Below, in pieces: positions 53,753 to 63,902 of a stretch of 64,000 nt of DNA. Source of the stretch: Blepharisma japonicum. Taxonomy: Eukaryota > Ciliophora > Heterotrichea > Heterotrichida > Blepharismidae. The notes beneath the pieces were generated by a model that saw only the letters and a list, made by a program, of their open reading frames with translations, was not told the DNA's origin and did not search any database. Positions within the stretch are counted from its first letter, which is position 1, and every line of letters starts with the position of its first letter. A program made the translations under genes and the position numbers. The stretch lies in assembly GCA_949751835.1 (NCBI GenBank), contig CATKHK010000058.1:186001-250000 (forward strand). Direction: 5' to 3'.

Positions 53753-56700
53753 TTAAGCAGTCGGGTCTCCAGCATCCATTTGCAAAATGCCTGGAAGAAT
53801 AGAATAGAGGTTGAGTTTCTTAATTTCTTGATTTAAATACGGGAAATAATAAAAGCAAAACAGTCCAGATATAATCAATGAATAAGCAATCGTGGTATAA
53901 ACAATGATGTCTATCTCAGAGTTTATTATATCCTTAGAATCATTCTCAGCTATTTGCAATTCATCTCAAATTTCATTTTCAACTTCTTTTGCCAAGCTGA
54001 ACAATGCCTCCATGCTTTTTGAGTTCTCACTTGGCTTAAAAGCAATATCTAGCAGATCAAATTTTGTAATGTCAATTCCTGAATACGAACCGAAATTTAG
54101 GAAAGAAACCGTTTGATTGCTTTGCTCAAAAATATTGTTAACTAGCTCTTGAGACATTAAATTCCGAAAATCATTTTTGAGCAGCTCAATATTTTTTTCT
54201 TCAATTAATTTAGCTGTTTTACTTATAAGTGATTCAATATTGCTGAAATCATAGGAGTCATCAAAGTTGTATACCAAATATGGAGAATATAACTCTCTGG
54301 CAAAAATAGAGAATCTCGATATTAGCGATCTTCTTGCGTCAAAATTGTTAAGCAACTTGGGACGAGTTTTTAAGGATTTTTCGCAATTTGGATAGAAATA
54401 AAGCTGGACTAATAATAAATAAATAAGCGTGATGGAAAAAAATATCATCAATCTGAAGGTATATTTTAGATGAAGCTTTGATTTGACATTTCTCTTTATT
54501 TTGTGATAGCCATGATGATCAGTCTCTTCATTGGAGATATTATTGTCATAAAGAGCTATAAGTCTCTCTATAGCTGCAGTTTTTAAGGAAATCAAAGCGA
54601 ATTGAGCACTATTCAGAAGGAAATTCCAAAATTTATCATAATTTCTAGAAACAATGGAGAATAGCCATACGATTATTCCAAATAAGCCACAAGAAATCGA
54701 AACCCCAAGCACTAATAAAATATTTATTTTTCAGCTTATTTTCTCTATAGCATCAGCTTCACAATTTTCAAACTCATGGAGATTTTTAATAAGGCTTTTA
54801 TATCCAATTCCAAGCCCATTAGCAATAATAAATTTTGCATGATTTTTATAATCATCATTACTTTTGATATTTTGAATCATATTTTGGCTCTGCATAAAAT
54901 TTACATTGAATATAAACTTGTTCAGCATATTGTAAATATTGTCATAAACGACTTTTGGCTTTTCTTCATCAAAGTTCCATAAGGGAATCATAGGATTAGT
55001 CACAGCTTTATAAGCTTCACAATAATTTCATTCTTCGAAATCATCAAAAATTTTATTGCGAGTGCCAATTAAAGACAAAGACATTTTTTCTAAATTTTCT
55101 ATTGCTGACTCTATTGAATCATTATTTTTGTAGCTTTGATCTAGTCTTTCTGCAAAATCAGCAGAAAGTCCGACATCATATATAATCTGGCCTAAATCTT
55201 TAAAAATGACTGCTGAAGTAAGAGTCGAAATATCATGCTTCATATACTGTAAAATGGCTCCCAAAAATCCAATTGTAGAAATTATCTAACTATAACTTAC
55301 AGCAAGCATCAAAACCAACTGCAAACTTCTGACATGTTTTTTAGACCTCAACAGTAAATCTTGGCAATGCTCTGAATTTCAATTACTTCTTTTTATCATC
55401 CGCGATGTATTACTGCTTGAGTTTGGAGATGTAGAATTATCATTTGCAACTTGAACTGTACTATTTTTTGGCGAGTTATCCTTATGCGGAATTAAAAAAT
55501 CAATCTCTGCTTTGCTATGCAGTTCTTGAACTTCACGTTTTTCCCCATGATTTGCAAGTCCTACAAGATCTTCTTTAATTTCGTCCATAAAAATAGTTTC
55601 CTGAAGACTTTTTCCATTTAATAGTTTTTCTATTTCTAATTCATCTTGTACAACAAATAAAAAATAAATCGTGGTCGTCACCACAAGTTTTTCCATATAG
55701 ACTATAGCAAATGTCAACCCATTTTGGTTTACAAGCTTTGGCTTATTTATTGGTCTGGTTTTTATATCAAAGCTGGGAATAAGATGTGAAATGTGATAAT
55801 TTTTGATTTCAGTATTATTAAAGCCGATAGATTGGGCGAAGGCTAAGCTATGAGCTGTAACCGTACCATCCCTTGTCATTAACGCTAGCTGTCTATCTGT
55901 GTCTAGGGGCTCAAAAGAAACCAAAAAATATTGAGCGTTATGCATAGCTGTAGCTTTTATAATTAAATTGCATTCTTTTAAATAGCCTTTATAAGTCTGC
56001 AAAAACAGCCAATCGCACCAAGTGAAAGAAGTATTAAATTCAGCAAAAAAAGTTTTCATTCTTTTCTCATGTCACGCACAATAAGGCTTAGGTATGAAAT
56101 CTCAATTGTGACATTCCAATGCATTGCTAAGTGAAATTTCTAAAAAATTTCTTGCTTTTTCATTTATATAGACTACTTTTCCGAAGTTTTCATCTTCACA
56201 GGTAATCAGCATTATGCATATGTCTCGCCCGTAGTTTTCAAGATCATGGCCATCATTTTTTCGGATACTCATTTCGAGTCCATTTTTTTTTCTATTCAGC
56301 TTGTCTCCTTCTTCATTGTTATTCATGATATTGTATAGGAAACTTGTGTAGTTCTCCAAGGCATCTATCTGCTTGAACTTTTTCACTAATTGTTTATAAC
56401 CTTCGTCAGTCCGTTTTATTAAACTGCAAGCTCTGTTTACAAGCATTTCAAGTTTATTCAACCTTGTGACTCTCAGTGAAAATTCTGACTGCAAATCAAC
56501 CAACAAATCGCACAATTTTTCATCTTGTTTTCTTACCAATGTAAAATCGTTCAAATACTCTAGGTAAAGAGTATCTGGAAAAGCTGTAAATTTTTTTGAA
56601 ACCAGCCAATAAAAAATTCTCCATTCTTGTATGTCACCTTCAAAAGAGCTTTCAAAATGGCGGACTTGCGATAATTTCATCCTCGCAAGCCTCTCATCTT

Positions 56701-57925
56701 TTATTATAGCAATGCAAAAATTGAACTCCCAAATAATAAGAAGCTTGTCTTTCTTGAAATTTGAGTCTTTTGCACATTTATTGAATAAATTAAGCACTGA
56801 AATCTTGTCTTCAATATTTTTATCCATCAGTAAATGCCTTATTTTCTTTTCAAACTCAAATTGATCTTTTGGCACATTTTGGTTTTCTTTTAATTTATTG
56901 TAATTTCTTCTGACAATATAAATGGAAAATAAAATCATCATTGGCTGCATAAATAAATTGAAAACAACAATAATTAGTGCATTGTTCATTATTTGACCGA
57001 ATATAAAAATAGCCAAAGTGCTTACAATAGAAGCTATCTGGCTGGCTTGAATAAAATTTTGTATGATGTTATAATATTGAAGATAAAAAAGGCACTTGAT
57101 AAATAAATATGCTGAAAAAATAAGCAAAATTACCTGATGAATCAATATGTTATTTGCCCCAAAAGTAACATATGAAATGCTCATGAATATATGGAAGCTA
57201 CGAATTTCAAGGTCTAATTGGGCAGAAGACCGTGACTTTATGTTTTTCTTACCATTAGTGTGCTTTATGTCACATCTAAATGCTTCTGAAAACAAAAGGA
57301 AAGGAAGCAAAGCAATTAGGGTAAATAGAGATAAGATAAATCCTAAGGTTCCATAATTCAAGCTGCTAGGTGATGTATTTCCATCATATTCATCTACAGA
57401 ATTTGCTCTAATAAGTGAATATTTCATTATCATCAGTGACAAATTTCAGCTAGGGATTAAACCCAGTGTTGAAAGGAAAATGGCAATTTTCCTTGGGAAA
57501 ATTGTTACAATTTTAGGAGTTTCCTTTCCAAAGTAGATGAAAAGCCAAAATATGAAGAATGACAGAAGGCAAGCACCAACAAGAGATATTGTACCATAGA
57601 AACAGAAGTTCATAACCCCAAAGCTAGCACAAACTTGATCATAGCTAACAACTCCAATACTTTGCCAAAAAGTTATGCATGAATCCCACCCTTCAATATT
57701 TATGCTTGGGTACCAGGTCAAAGATGTGAGTTGCATCGCTATAATAAGGTTTGTCAGAATTTCATAAATGACTTGCTCTTTAAGCTTTGTTTTTGTGCTA
57801 TATTCTGCCTGAAAAAGATCCCCTAAAACTCTATATATATTTTCTTTGATTTTGCTAGCGAAGAGGGATTTTTCTAGGAAATCTCCATCCTCAATTTCGT
57901 CTAAATTTTTTAGATTTTTTTTCAT
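53753..57925 (-). CDS. TM-L, divergent TmcB-like PAS multi-spanning membrane protein
   Basis: 1380 aa. Exons 57925-55301 (875 codons), 55285-54905 (127) and 54889-53753 (379); introns GTAAGTTATAGTTAG and GTAAATTTTATGCAG, the second stop-free in frame. The frame is open further upstream but the first ATG is at 57925 (MKKNLKNLDEIEDGDF). It is the outlier: PAS 1 reads FGKVVYINEKA and is followed by the variant KPYCAWHEKRMKTFF; the second segment opens ALMTRDGTVTAHSL, losing the SEE/G consensus; the pre-helix motif is IAENDSKDIINSEI; the tail is ILQMDAGDPTA. The loop after helix 4 keeps CDIKH and NIKSRS. The WEFNF Trp is TGG. Confidence 0.93.
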
Positions 57926-58416
57926 GGATTTATTATGAATGCAATATAAAAGTTCATAAAGAAATAATTTTGATAATGAACATTTATGAGAAATAATTTT
58001 TGACAACGAATTTAATCTGATTTTTAACAAAAGTTTAACGATTGTGTGGCCCAGATATTTGCCGATTTACGGTTATTCATTTTTATTTAGCTAGACTCAG
58101 AGTTATGAAGATATTGAATAAATATCAAGCTATTATTAAAATAACTATTTAATTCTTTATTTGAGAGCAAATTTTAATGCTTAATAATTACAGCACACTT
58201 CTTACTCATTTCTGTATAATTGTAGCAGATAGCCTTCTTTTATTTAAAAAGGTGCATCTTCAAAAAAGAATACAATTTCAACTTATATCTTAAAAAAAAA
58301 TAAGTAAATACCACTCAAATCACATTAAAATTCTCACTACTCTTAATAAGATTAACCCAGCACCCTTATATATTTTCATTTTAAGTGTAAAATCTTTCAA
58401 ACTGTCAGAACAAAAA
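57926..58416. other. divergent gap between TM-L and the TBC gene
   Basis: 491 bp with no coding signal. It must hold the 5' regions of both genes. It marks the right border of the TM array. Confidence 0.6.
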
Positions 58417-59352
58417 ATGAGAGAATCGCCTGCCCACCGTCATCATCCCACTATGAAATCTCGACTACACAAAACATTTTCCCGAGAAGAATGAGACTTA
58501 ATAATCAAAAGAAATGATTTTGACAACGTTTCCAAGCTTCGACTTCGAGATAGCCTAATTCACGGAGTCCCAGACGATCTTCGCGGTGAAATCTGGGCAT
58601 TTTTAACCAAGGCTTCTCAGTTATCCCTTCAGTTCTCTTCAGGGGTGTATAATAGACTCTTTGAAAGCATTGACCCAAATATAGCAAATGCAATAGAGCG
58701 AGATCTCCATCGGACATTTCCTGATCATTTTTTATTTCGCGAAAGAGGCGGAGAAGGCCAGACAGCTCTATGCAATATTTTATATGCTTATGCAAATTAT
58801 GACCCTGAGGTCGGGTACTGCCAAGGAATGGGATTTATTGTAGCCTGCTTAATAATGCAAATTTCAAATGAAGAATTGGCTTTTTGGGCTTTTGTGCAAG
58901 TGATGTTTGAATACAATTGAAGACTTATGTTTACGTAAGAAATATGCAGAAATGGGACACCGAAGCTTATTAATATGATAAAAAACACAGAAAAAAGTAT
59001 AAAATATCGATTTCCAGAAATTTTGGAGCATATTGAAGAAAATGAACTAACCCTGGTATCATGTTTTGCACAATATATGGTTACAATATTTTTATATGAT
59101 ACTCCGCTTGATATTTCTGTAAGGATAATGGATTTATTTTTACTTGAAGGTGAAAAGTTAATGCATAGGCTTCTATCAAAAATGCTGGAACTTAAAAGAG
59201 AAAAGATTTTGGAATTGAACTCAGAGGATCTTTATCAATTTTTAAGGAGGAGAATGGTAAAAGAGTGCTTTGAAGAGTACCATCTAGGGACACTATTCAC
59301 AGCATTTAGGAATGATCAAGAGCTTGAACTAAATGAAATTGAGCCAGTTTAA
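58417..59352 (+). CDS. TBC-domain Rab GTPase-activating protein
   Basis: 306 aa after removal of one 15-nt intron, GTAAGAAATATGCAG at 58935-58949 (phase 2, splitting a Thr codon). TBC proteins speed GTP hydrolysis by Rab GTPases and so switch off membrane-traffic steps. Visible domain marks, in order: RGEIW near residue 60, IERDLHRTF with the arginine finger at Arg99, YCQGM with the glutamine finger at Gln136, then the C-terminal helices (LVSCFAQYMVTIFLY, RIMDLFLLEG). Both catalytic fingers are present, so an active GAP is likely. The protein is little more than the TBC domain with a short N-terminal extension rich in His, Arg and Ser. TGA codes for Trp in the REEWDL and YNWRL segments. The target Rab cannot be told. 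Confidence 0.93.
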
Positions 59353-59855
59353 AAATATTATAAATTGTGTATTTTAGCCAGCCAAAAACTGATTCCAAAG
59401 CTTTTTAAAAGACTAAATTATAAGATAAAGTGAATTTTACCATATGCTTACTATCAAATAAAATCTGTTGTTTTTACCTCTACAATATAAACTTTAAATT
59501 TGATGCATTTTTTATTTAAAAAAAATTCTATCTTCTTCACTTAGAGGTTATCTAAAAATCAAGTTTTAGAATAGAAAATACATTTAAATTTAAAGTAATA
59601 CCTAATATAACTTAATGCTATTAATCTGCTGGCTTGAGCTTTAACCATGAGCTTATTTCACATAGCCTTGAATTCGATTGCTCATAACTTGAAATATTTT
59701 TTTATTTCATTATTTGCTAGAGTATTATTTATATATATATATATATATTATGATTCAATTTATAATTAACCCAAAATTTATAGAATTACTTGCCATTTGA
59801 TGCTTGCCTTTTCTTATTTCTAGTAAAAGATGGCACCAAATTTATTTCAAATAAA
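59353..59855. other. gap between the TBC and nucleoside hydrolase genes
   Basis: 503 bp of AT-rich DNA with a (TA)n tract at 59730-59749. The last 66 bp form an open frame joined to the next gene but lack an ATG. No other structure was seen. Confidence 0.6.
59730..59749. repeat. TA dinucleotide tract
   Basis: About ten uninterrupted TA/AT units in the gap upstream of the nucleoside hydrolase gene. A simple microsatellite. Confidence 0.9.
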
Positions 59856-60815
59856 ATGTCGAAAAATATGTGGATTATTGACACAGACGCTGGGGTTGAC
59901 GATGCCCAAGCTTTAGTTTTAGCATTAAAGTGCCAAGAATATCACAATTTTGAAGTCGTTGCTATAACAAGTGTAGCAGGAAACGTTCCGCTCCCACAGG
60001 TGAATAAAAATATTGGTGAAATATTACGTGTCTGCAACAAAGCTCATATTCCTTATTATTCAGGCTCCGCAAAGCCTTTAATTAATGATTTGACGGACTG
60101 TGCATCAATCCATGGTGTAGATGGGCTCAATAACTATTGGTCAAACCCAAACAGAGAGTTAGAAGAGATCCCTCAAATCCAATCCAAGCATGCTGTTCAA
60201 GCAATAATCGACATTGCAAATGAGCATCCAGGTCAAGTCAGCATAGCTACCATTGGGCCTTTGACAAATCTAGCCTTAGCTGTCTGTCTCGACCCTTCTT
60301 TGCCAAGTAAGTTCAAAAGAGTTCTCGTTATGGGCGCTGCTGTTCATGGAAAAGGCAATATAACTGTTTCTGCAGAATTTAATATTTGGTGCGATCCTGA
60401 AGCTTCTCATATAGTTTTTGAGAGATTTCCTCTTCTAGAAATCGTTCCTTGGGAGACCTGCATTGCAAAAGAACATAAATTTACTTCAGAATTTTTGAGC
60501 AGGTATACTCATGGAAATACACCTCAAGGCAATTTTGTGAGAGAAATTACCACAATTGTGGGAGGAGAAAGCCACGTGTTTTTCTGTGACCCCATCACGA
60601 TATGCATTGCAATTGATGAGACAATAGTAAAAGAATTTTCAGTAAGGAAAGGCTTCGTGGAACTGAATGGAGGATATACAAGAGGAATGACAGTGGTCAA
60701 TTGGGGATGCTCAGATATGAAAGAAATTAATGAAGGAGGCGGTGCAAATCTAAAGATAGTTGAAAAGCTAGACTTAGAAAAAATAATGGCTCTATTTCTT
60801 CATTCTATAAGTTAA
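59856..60815 (+). CDS. inosine-uridine-preferring nucleoside hydrolase family protein
   Basis: 319 aa, the usual length for the family. These enzymes split the N-glycosidic bond of ribonucleosides to base and ribose, in purine/pyrimidine salvage. The N-terminal calcium-site motif DTDAGVDD is at residues 9-16. It is followed by a VAGNV segment, HGVDGL near 85, TIGPLTNLALA, FNIWCDPEAS (Asn176, Asp180) and a late Asp245 in FCDPIT. The residue before Asp245 is Cys, where the best-studied members have the general-acid His; some homologues are known with Cys here, so it may still be active with altered specificity. I chose the ATG at 59856 because it lies eight residues before the catalytic motif; the open frame continues upstream without an ATG. 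No signal peptide, so probably cytosolic. Confidence 0.93.
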   Translation: MSKNMWIIDTDAGVDDAQALVLALKCQEYHNFEVVAITSVAGNVPLPQVNKNIGEILRVCNKAHIPYYSGSAKPLINDLTDCASIHGVDGLNNYWSNPNRELEEIPQIQSKHAVQAIIDIANEHPGQVSIATIGPLTNLALAVCLDPSLPSKFKRVLVMGAAVHGKGNITVSAEFNIWCDPEASHIVFERFPLLEIVPWETCIAKEHKFTSEFLSRYTHGNTPQGNFVREITTIVGGESHVFFCDPITICIAIDETIVKEFSVRKGFVELNGGYTRGMTVVNWGCSDMKEINEGGGANLKIVEKLDLEKIMALFLHSIS

Positions 60816-60881
60816 ATCTTAATTAAAAAGAAAATGCTTAAGATTATCCTTTTTATTTTTTATTTTCAGAAAATTTCTAAT

Positions 60882-61553
60882 TTAGCTATTAAATTGCTCA
60901 GTTTTTCTCTTTTTGTGTGCTTTGTTGACTTCAGCAGTTTCTTTAGCTGTTTCTCTCTTCCTTTTCCTTTTAAGATACTTGCTTATTTCCCCTGTTTCTT
61001 TAAGCTCTTCCAATTTTTCTTTCATTGCTTGCATTTTTATTATCTTTTTCTTAAAGAAATACGGCTTTTTCCCTGCTTTTACCTTTTCTCTTTCTTCTTT
61101 CATCATTTTTCGCTTTACATTTGTGTATCTTTGTTCGTCTTTGGCTCGCTGAATTTCTTGTTTTTTCTTGATAATTAGCTCTTTTATTTTGCCTCTATCA
61201 GCAGCATAGGCTGGGTCATCAAGAGATTCTTGAAGTTCTTTGAGTTCTTGTGAGAGGAAATCGTCAATAAATGAATAAGATTTCTCAAAAAAGCCTTGGT
61301 TAAACTTGCCTGAAAGATTATCGAATCGAGGGTCTCTTTTCTTTGTTTTTTTGGTAAAAATCCCGTGCTCTGGGTCTTCATCTGGCTTTGGGAATTTGAT
61401 TTTTTTGAAGCGAGAAACAGGGTGTTTTGATGAGATTTCTTTTGGAGCATGCTTACTGTGCTTTTCAAATTTTTTAGGTGGGGAGTGTGACCTAGGCTTC
61501 TCTTTTCCCACTTTTTGCTGTTCAATAATCTTTCTTAATGGAATATCGTCCAT
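60882..61553 (-). CDS. RRP36: ribosomal RNA processing protein 36 (RRP36) homologue
   Basis: 223 aa, very Lys-rich. RRP36 is a nucleolar factor of the 90S pre-ribosome needed for early cleavages that make 18S rRNA. Family blocks in order: KHAPKEISSKHPVSRFK at 34-50, RDPRFDNLSGKFN at 73-85 followed by SYSFIDDFLSQEL, a long charged coiled coil (about 100-160), GKKPYFFKKK at 161-170, and a basic C-terminus (KRKRKRE) that may serve in nuclear import. No intron and no TGA. It converges on the nucleoside hydrolase gene, with 66 bp between stop codons. Confidence 0.93.
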   Translation of the reverse strand: MDDIPLRKIIEQQKVGKEKPRSHSPPKKFEKHSKHAPKEISSKHPVSRFKKIKFPKPDEDPEHGIFTKKTKKRDPRFDNLSGKFNQGFFEKSYSFIDDFLSQELKELQESLDDPAYAADRGKIKELIIKKKQEIQRAKDEQRYTNVKRKMMKEEREKVKAGKKPYFFKKKIIKMQAMKEKLEELKETGEISKYLKRKRKRETAKETAEVNKAHKKRKTEQFNS

Positions 61554-61702
61554 TTTATTAAATAACTATGCCTCGCTCCTAACAAAAGAAATAAATTTTT
61601 GCATTTAATTGCTCAGTTAAACATATAAAAAGATTGAAATTTTTAATTATATTACACAATTCCTATCATTGCTTTTTGATTGAAATTTCTGACTTCTCAA
61701 TC

Positions 61703-62695
61703 CTATTCAATGATTTTAATCAGTCTTGATTTTTCTTTTTTCCTCTGCTGCGCAAAATGTTTAGACACATCTTTTGTGTTTACAATTGACCGCTTACTTG
61801 AGTTGCTTCTGATCGTTTTTTGGAATTCCATATGGTTTTTCATGATAACACTAGGCCTGTTAAAATTTGTATCAAAATACTTAATGCAATTTTGAATTGT
61901 TTGAGATTTCTGAAGGGGTGGCAGCTTATTTGTGTTATTAGAAAGTCACGAAAATAAACTCACAAATGTATCTGACTCATGAGATTCATGATGGGGCTGA
62001 ATCCTATTCTTGACAAATTCTGGAGGTTTCGTAATTTTTGGTTCAATACTTTTGTTTTTTGCTGATTGTGGCCCGCTTGCTGCCCTATTTGTGCTTGAGG
62101 AACGATTCGCCTGATTTACTGTATCAATTTTGGGGTTTTTCACAGCAAAAGTAGCCGGCTCTCTTAAAGTTGGAAAATTTTTAGGAGAATTTGGGTCTCC
62201 TTCTTTACTTTTCACATTTTCATGGACTACTTGGGCGTTTTCCAAAATCCGCCTTATTTTTACTGCTTGTTCGTCTTCTCTTTCTGGAGAAATTGCAGAA
62301 GATCGATTTTCTAGCAACTTTTTAGTTTTCTCTTGAAGACCTATAAGTGGCTGTATTATAATTTGAGGTTCTGGTGATCTTCGTGCTGTAGATCCATGTC
62401 TGGAGACGTTGAAGCCAGCAGGTATAATCTGTGGTCCAGGAGATTTTCTATTTGATTCTTCTTTTTTTAAGTTCGCAGAAGCTAAACTGAATAAAGGCTT
62501 TTCTATTGGTTTTAAGGGGAAATCCTCACTTTTTTGTTTGTTGTGATAGAGAATATCGGCACTATTTACATTTGATTTTCAAGGAGAAATACTAAAATCG
62601 TCAAGAGATATACAGTTTTTTCATTTTAAATCTTCAGGACACCTTTGTGTTTCACTTTCAGTGGCAAGTGAAGAAATTAATATTTTTTCGTTCAT
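61703..62695 (-). CDS. hypothetical low-complexity protein with an ISPWK motif
   Basis: 330 aa on one exon, ending in TAG. The frame is coherent through several TGA codons (e.g. in KWKN near 25-26 and SISPWK at 35-40), which supports it as a real gene. It is rich in Ser, Pro, Lys, Asn and Gln and is probably disordered. A short internal repeat is visible (SPGPQII and SPEPQII). KLPPL occurs at 257-261, followed by a moderately ordered-looking segment. It resembles the next gene in the position of ISPWK, in KLPPL and in the Asn-rich stretch after it, so the two may be old duplicates. No known domain recognised; no membrane helix or signal peptide. Confidence 0.8.
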
Positions 62696-62962
62696 TTTTC
62701 TTTCAATCATTATTTACTTAGCTAGGATATTTAGATTCTCCAAGCAATTTATTTGAAGATATTTCATAACTTGCTAAGTAATTAGCAGTATTATGACTCT
62801 TCATGATGCCTAAACTATACAACCTGTAACTTCTAAATATTATTAAACTTTTTATTAAAATATCTAAAAAATTAGCATAAATTTAGATAATGAATCCTTT
62901 ATTCGTTAATTTTTTCAGTTTATTTCCACTTGCGGTTATAAATATCTATTTACATAGATCTT
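62696..62962. other. gap between the two ISPWK-protein genes
   Basis: 267 bp, AT-rich, with no coding signal; 5' flank of the gene to the left and 3' flank of the gene to the right. Confidence 0.5.
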
Positions 62963-63724
62963 TTACTCAAAATAGTTTTTTATTCCTCCTCGCTGATATT
63001 TCCAAGGCACCTGGAACATATAACTTTCTGGAATCCCTCCATTCTCCCTTTTTGTCATCATAAATTCCCATTCTTTTTTTGAAAGATTAATTAGCTGTGC
63101 CAATGAATGGACTCTATAATTGGTCTGAGGCTTATTAAAAGCATGGCCGTTTGTGAAAAACTTTTGATAGTTTTGTTGTGTATTGATTTTATTTATTTCT
63201 AGTGGAGGTAGTTTATTGAAACTCTGAGGACTTCTGTCGCCTATTTTATTGAGATTCTGTGGAGTCCTTTCGCCTATTTTTAGATTGTCGGTATTATTCC
63301 ATTTTAAGATCTCTGGAGAGTTACGGGATGCCGTCTGCAGATTTTTGGCATGTTTGGGTAGATAATTTACAATTTCTTCGTCTATGCTCAAAGACCGAGT
63401 TGTATGTTTTCTCCTTAATTGGGTTTTTCGGTGGATTATTGGACTTGCGTTATGTGGAGATGAGAAATCTTGAATTAAAATTGGTTTTGATTCAGATACC
63501 TGGTTTAAAGGGATTTTTGAAGGTTTCGCTGCCTTTTTTAGTAGCTTTGGATGATAAGTTGAGAAAACTTTGTTTTCAAGGTCAAGATTTTTCCAAGGAG
63601 AAATGCTCGATTCATTTAGAGGAGAAAAAGCATCTATTTTGGACTTGATAGCATTAAATTGAGTAACATTTTCACTTTCTGAATCTAAAACTGAGATTAA
63701 TTTCATTTCATTTGATGTATTCAT
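62963..63724 (-). CDS. hypothetical low-complexity protein with ISPWK and KLPPL motifs
   Basis: 253 aa, single exon, TAA stop, ATG start (MNTSNEMKLISVLDSES). SSISPWK lies at 39-45, followed by a Lys/Ser/Pro-rich middle. There is a tandem 11-residue repeat at 149-170 (KIGERTPQNLN, KIGDRSPQSFN) whose TP/SP sites suit proline-directed phosphorylation, by composition only. Then KLPPL at 171-175 and a better-ordered C-terminal part (LAQLINLSKKEWEFMMTKRE, then PWKYQRGG). No intron or known domain. Possible paralogue of the gene to its left. It diverges from the partial gene at the right edge. Confidence 0.85.
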   Translation of the reverse strand: MNTSNEMKLISVLDSESENVTQFNAIKSKIDAFSPLNESSISPWKNLDLENKVFSTYHPKLLKKAAKPSKIPLNQVSESKPILIQDFSSPHNASPIIHRKTQLRRKHTTRSLSIDEEIVNYLPKHAKNLQTASRNSPEILKWNNTDNLKIGERTPQNLNKIGDRSPQSFNKLPPLEINKINTQQNYQKFFTNGHAFNKPQTNYRVHSLAQLINLSKKEWEFMMTKRENGGIPESYMFQVPWKYQRGGIKNYFE

Positions 63725-63902
63725 TTTTTAATATAATCTCCCTGCTCAACAGTAAAATTATATGGATTTTTTTAAAAAAATTAGAATCTTCCCTGTCTTC
63801 CTAAATGAAAAAATAAGCTACAAATTAAAATAAGGATTTATTGCTACTGGCCTTTCAAGCTTATCCATTTTCATTAATCTTTAAAATTGTGAATTTAAAT
63901 TT
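63725..63902. other. divergent gap
   Basis: 178 bp between two divergent starts; no element recognised. Confidence 0.5.

Noticed and set aside
1261-57925. Receptor guanylate cyclase, histidine kinase or ion channel as the family name
   Set aside because: No catalytic, phospho-acceptor or selectivity-filter motif is visible in any of the twelve copies.
61184-61525. Second minus-strand frame inside the RRP36 gene
   Set aside because: A shadow of the Lys-rich RRP36 frame, which itself has clear family motifs along its whole length.
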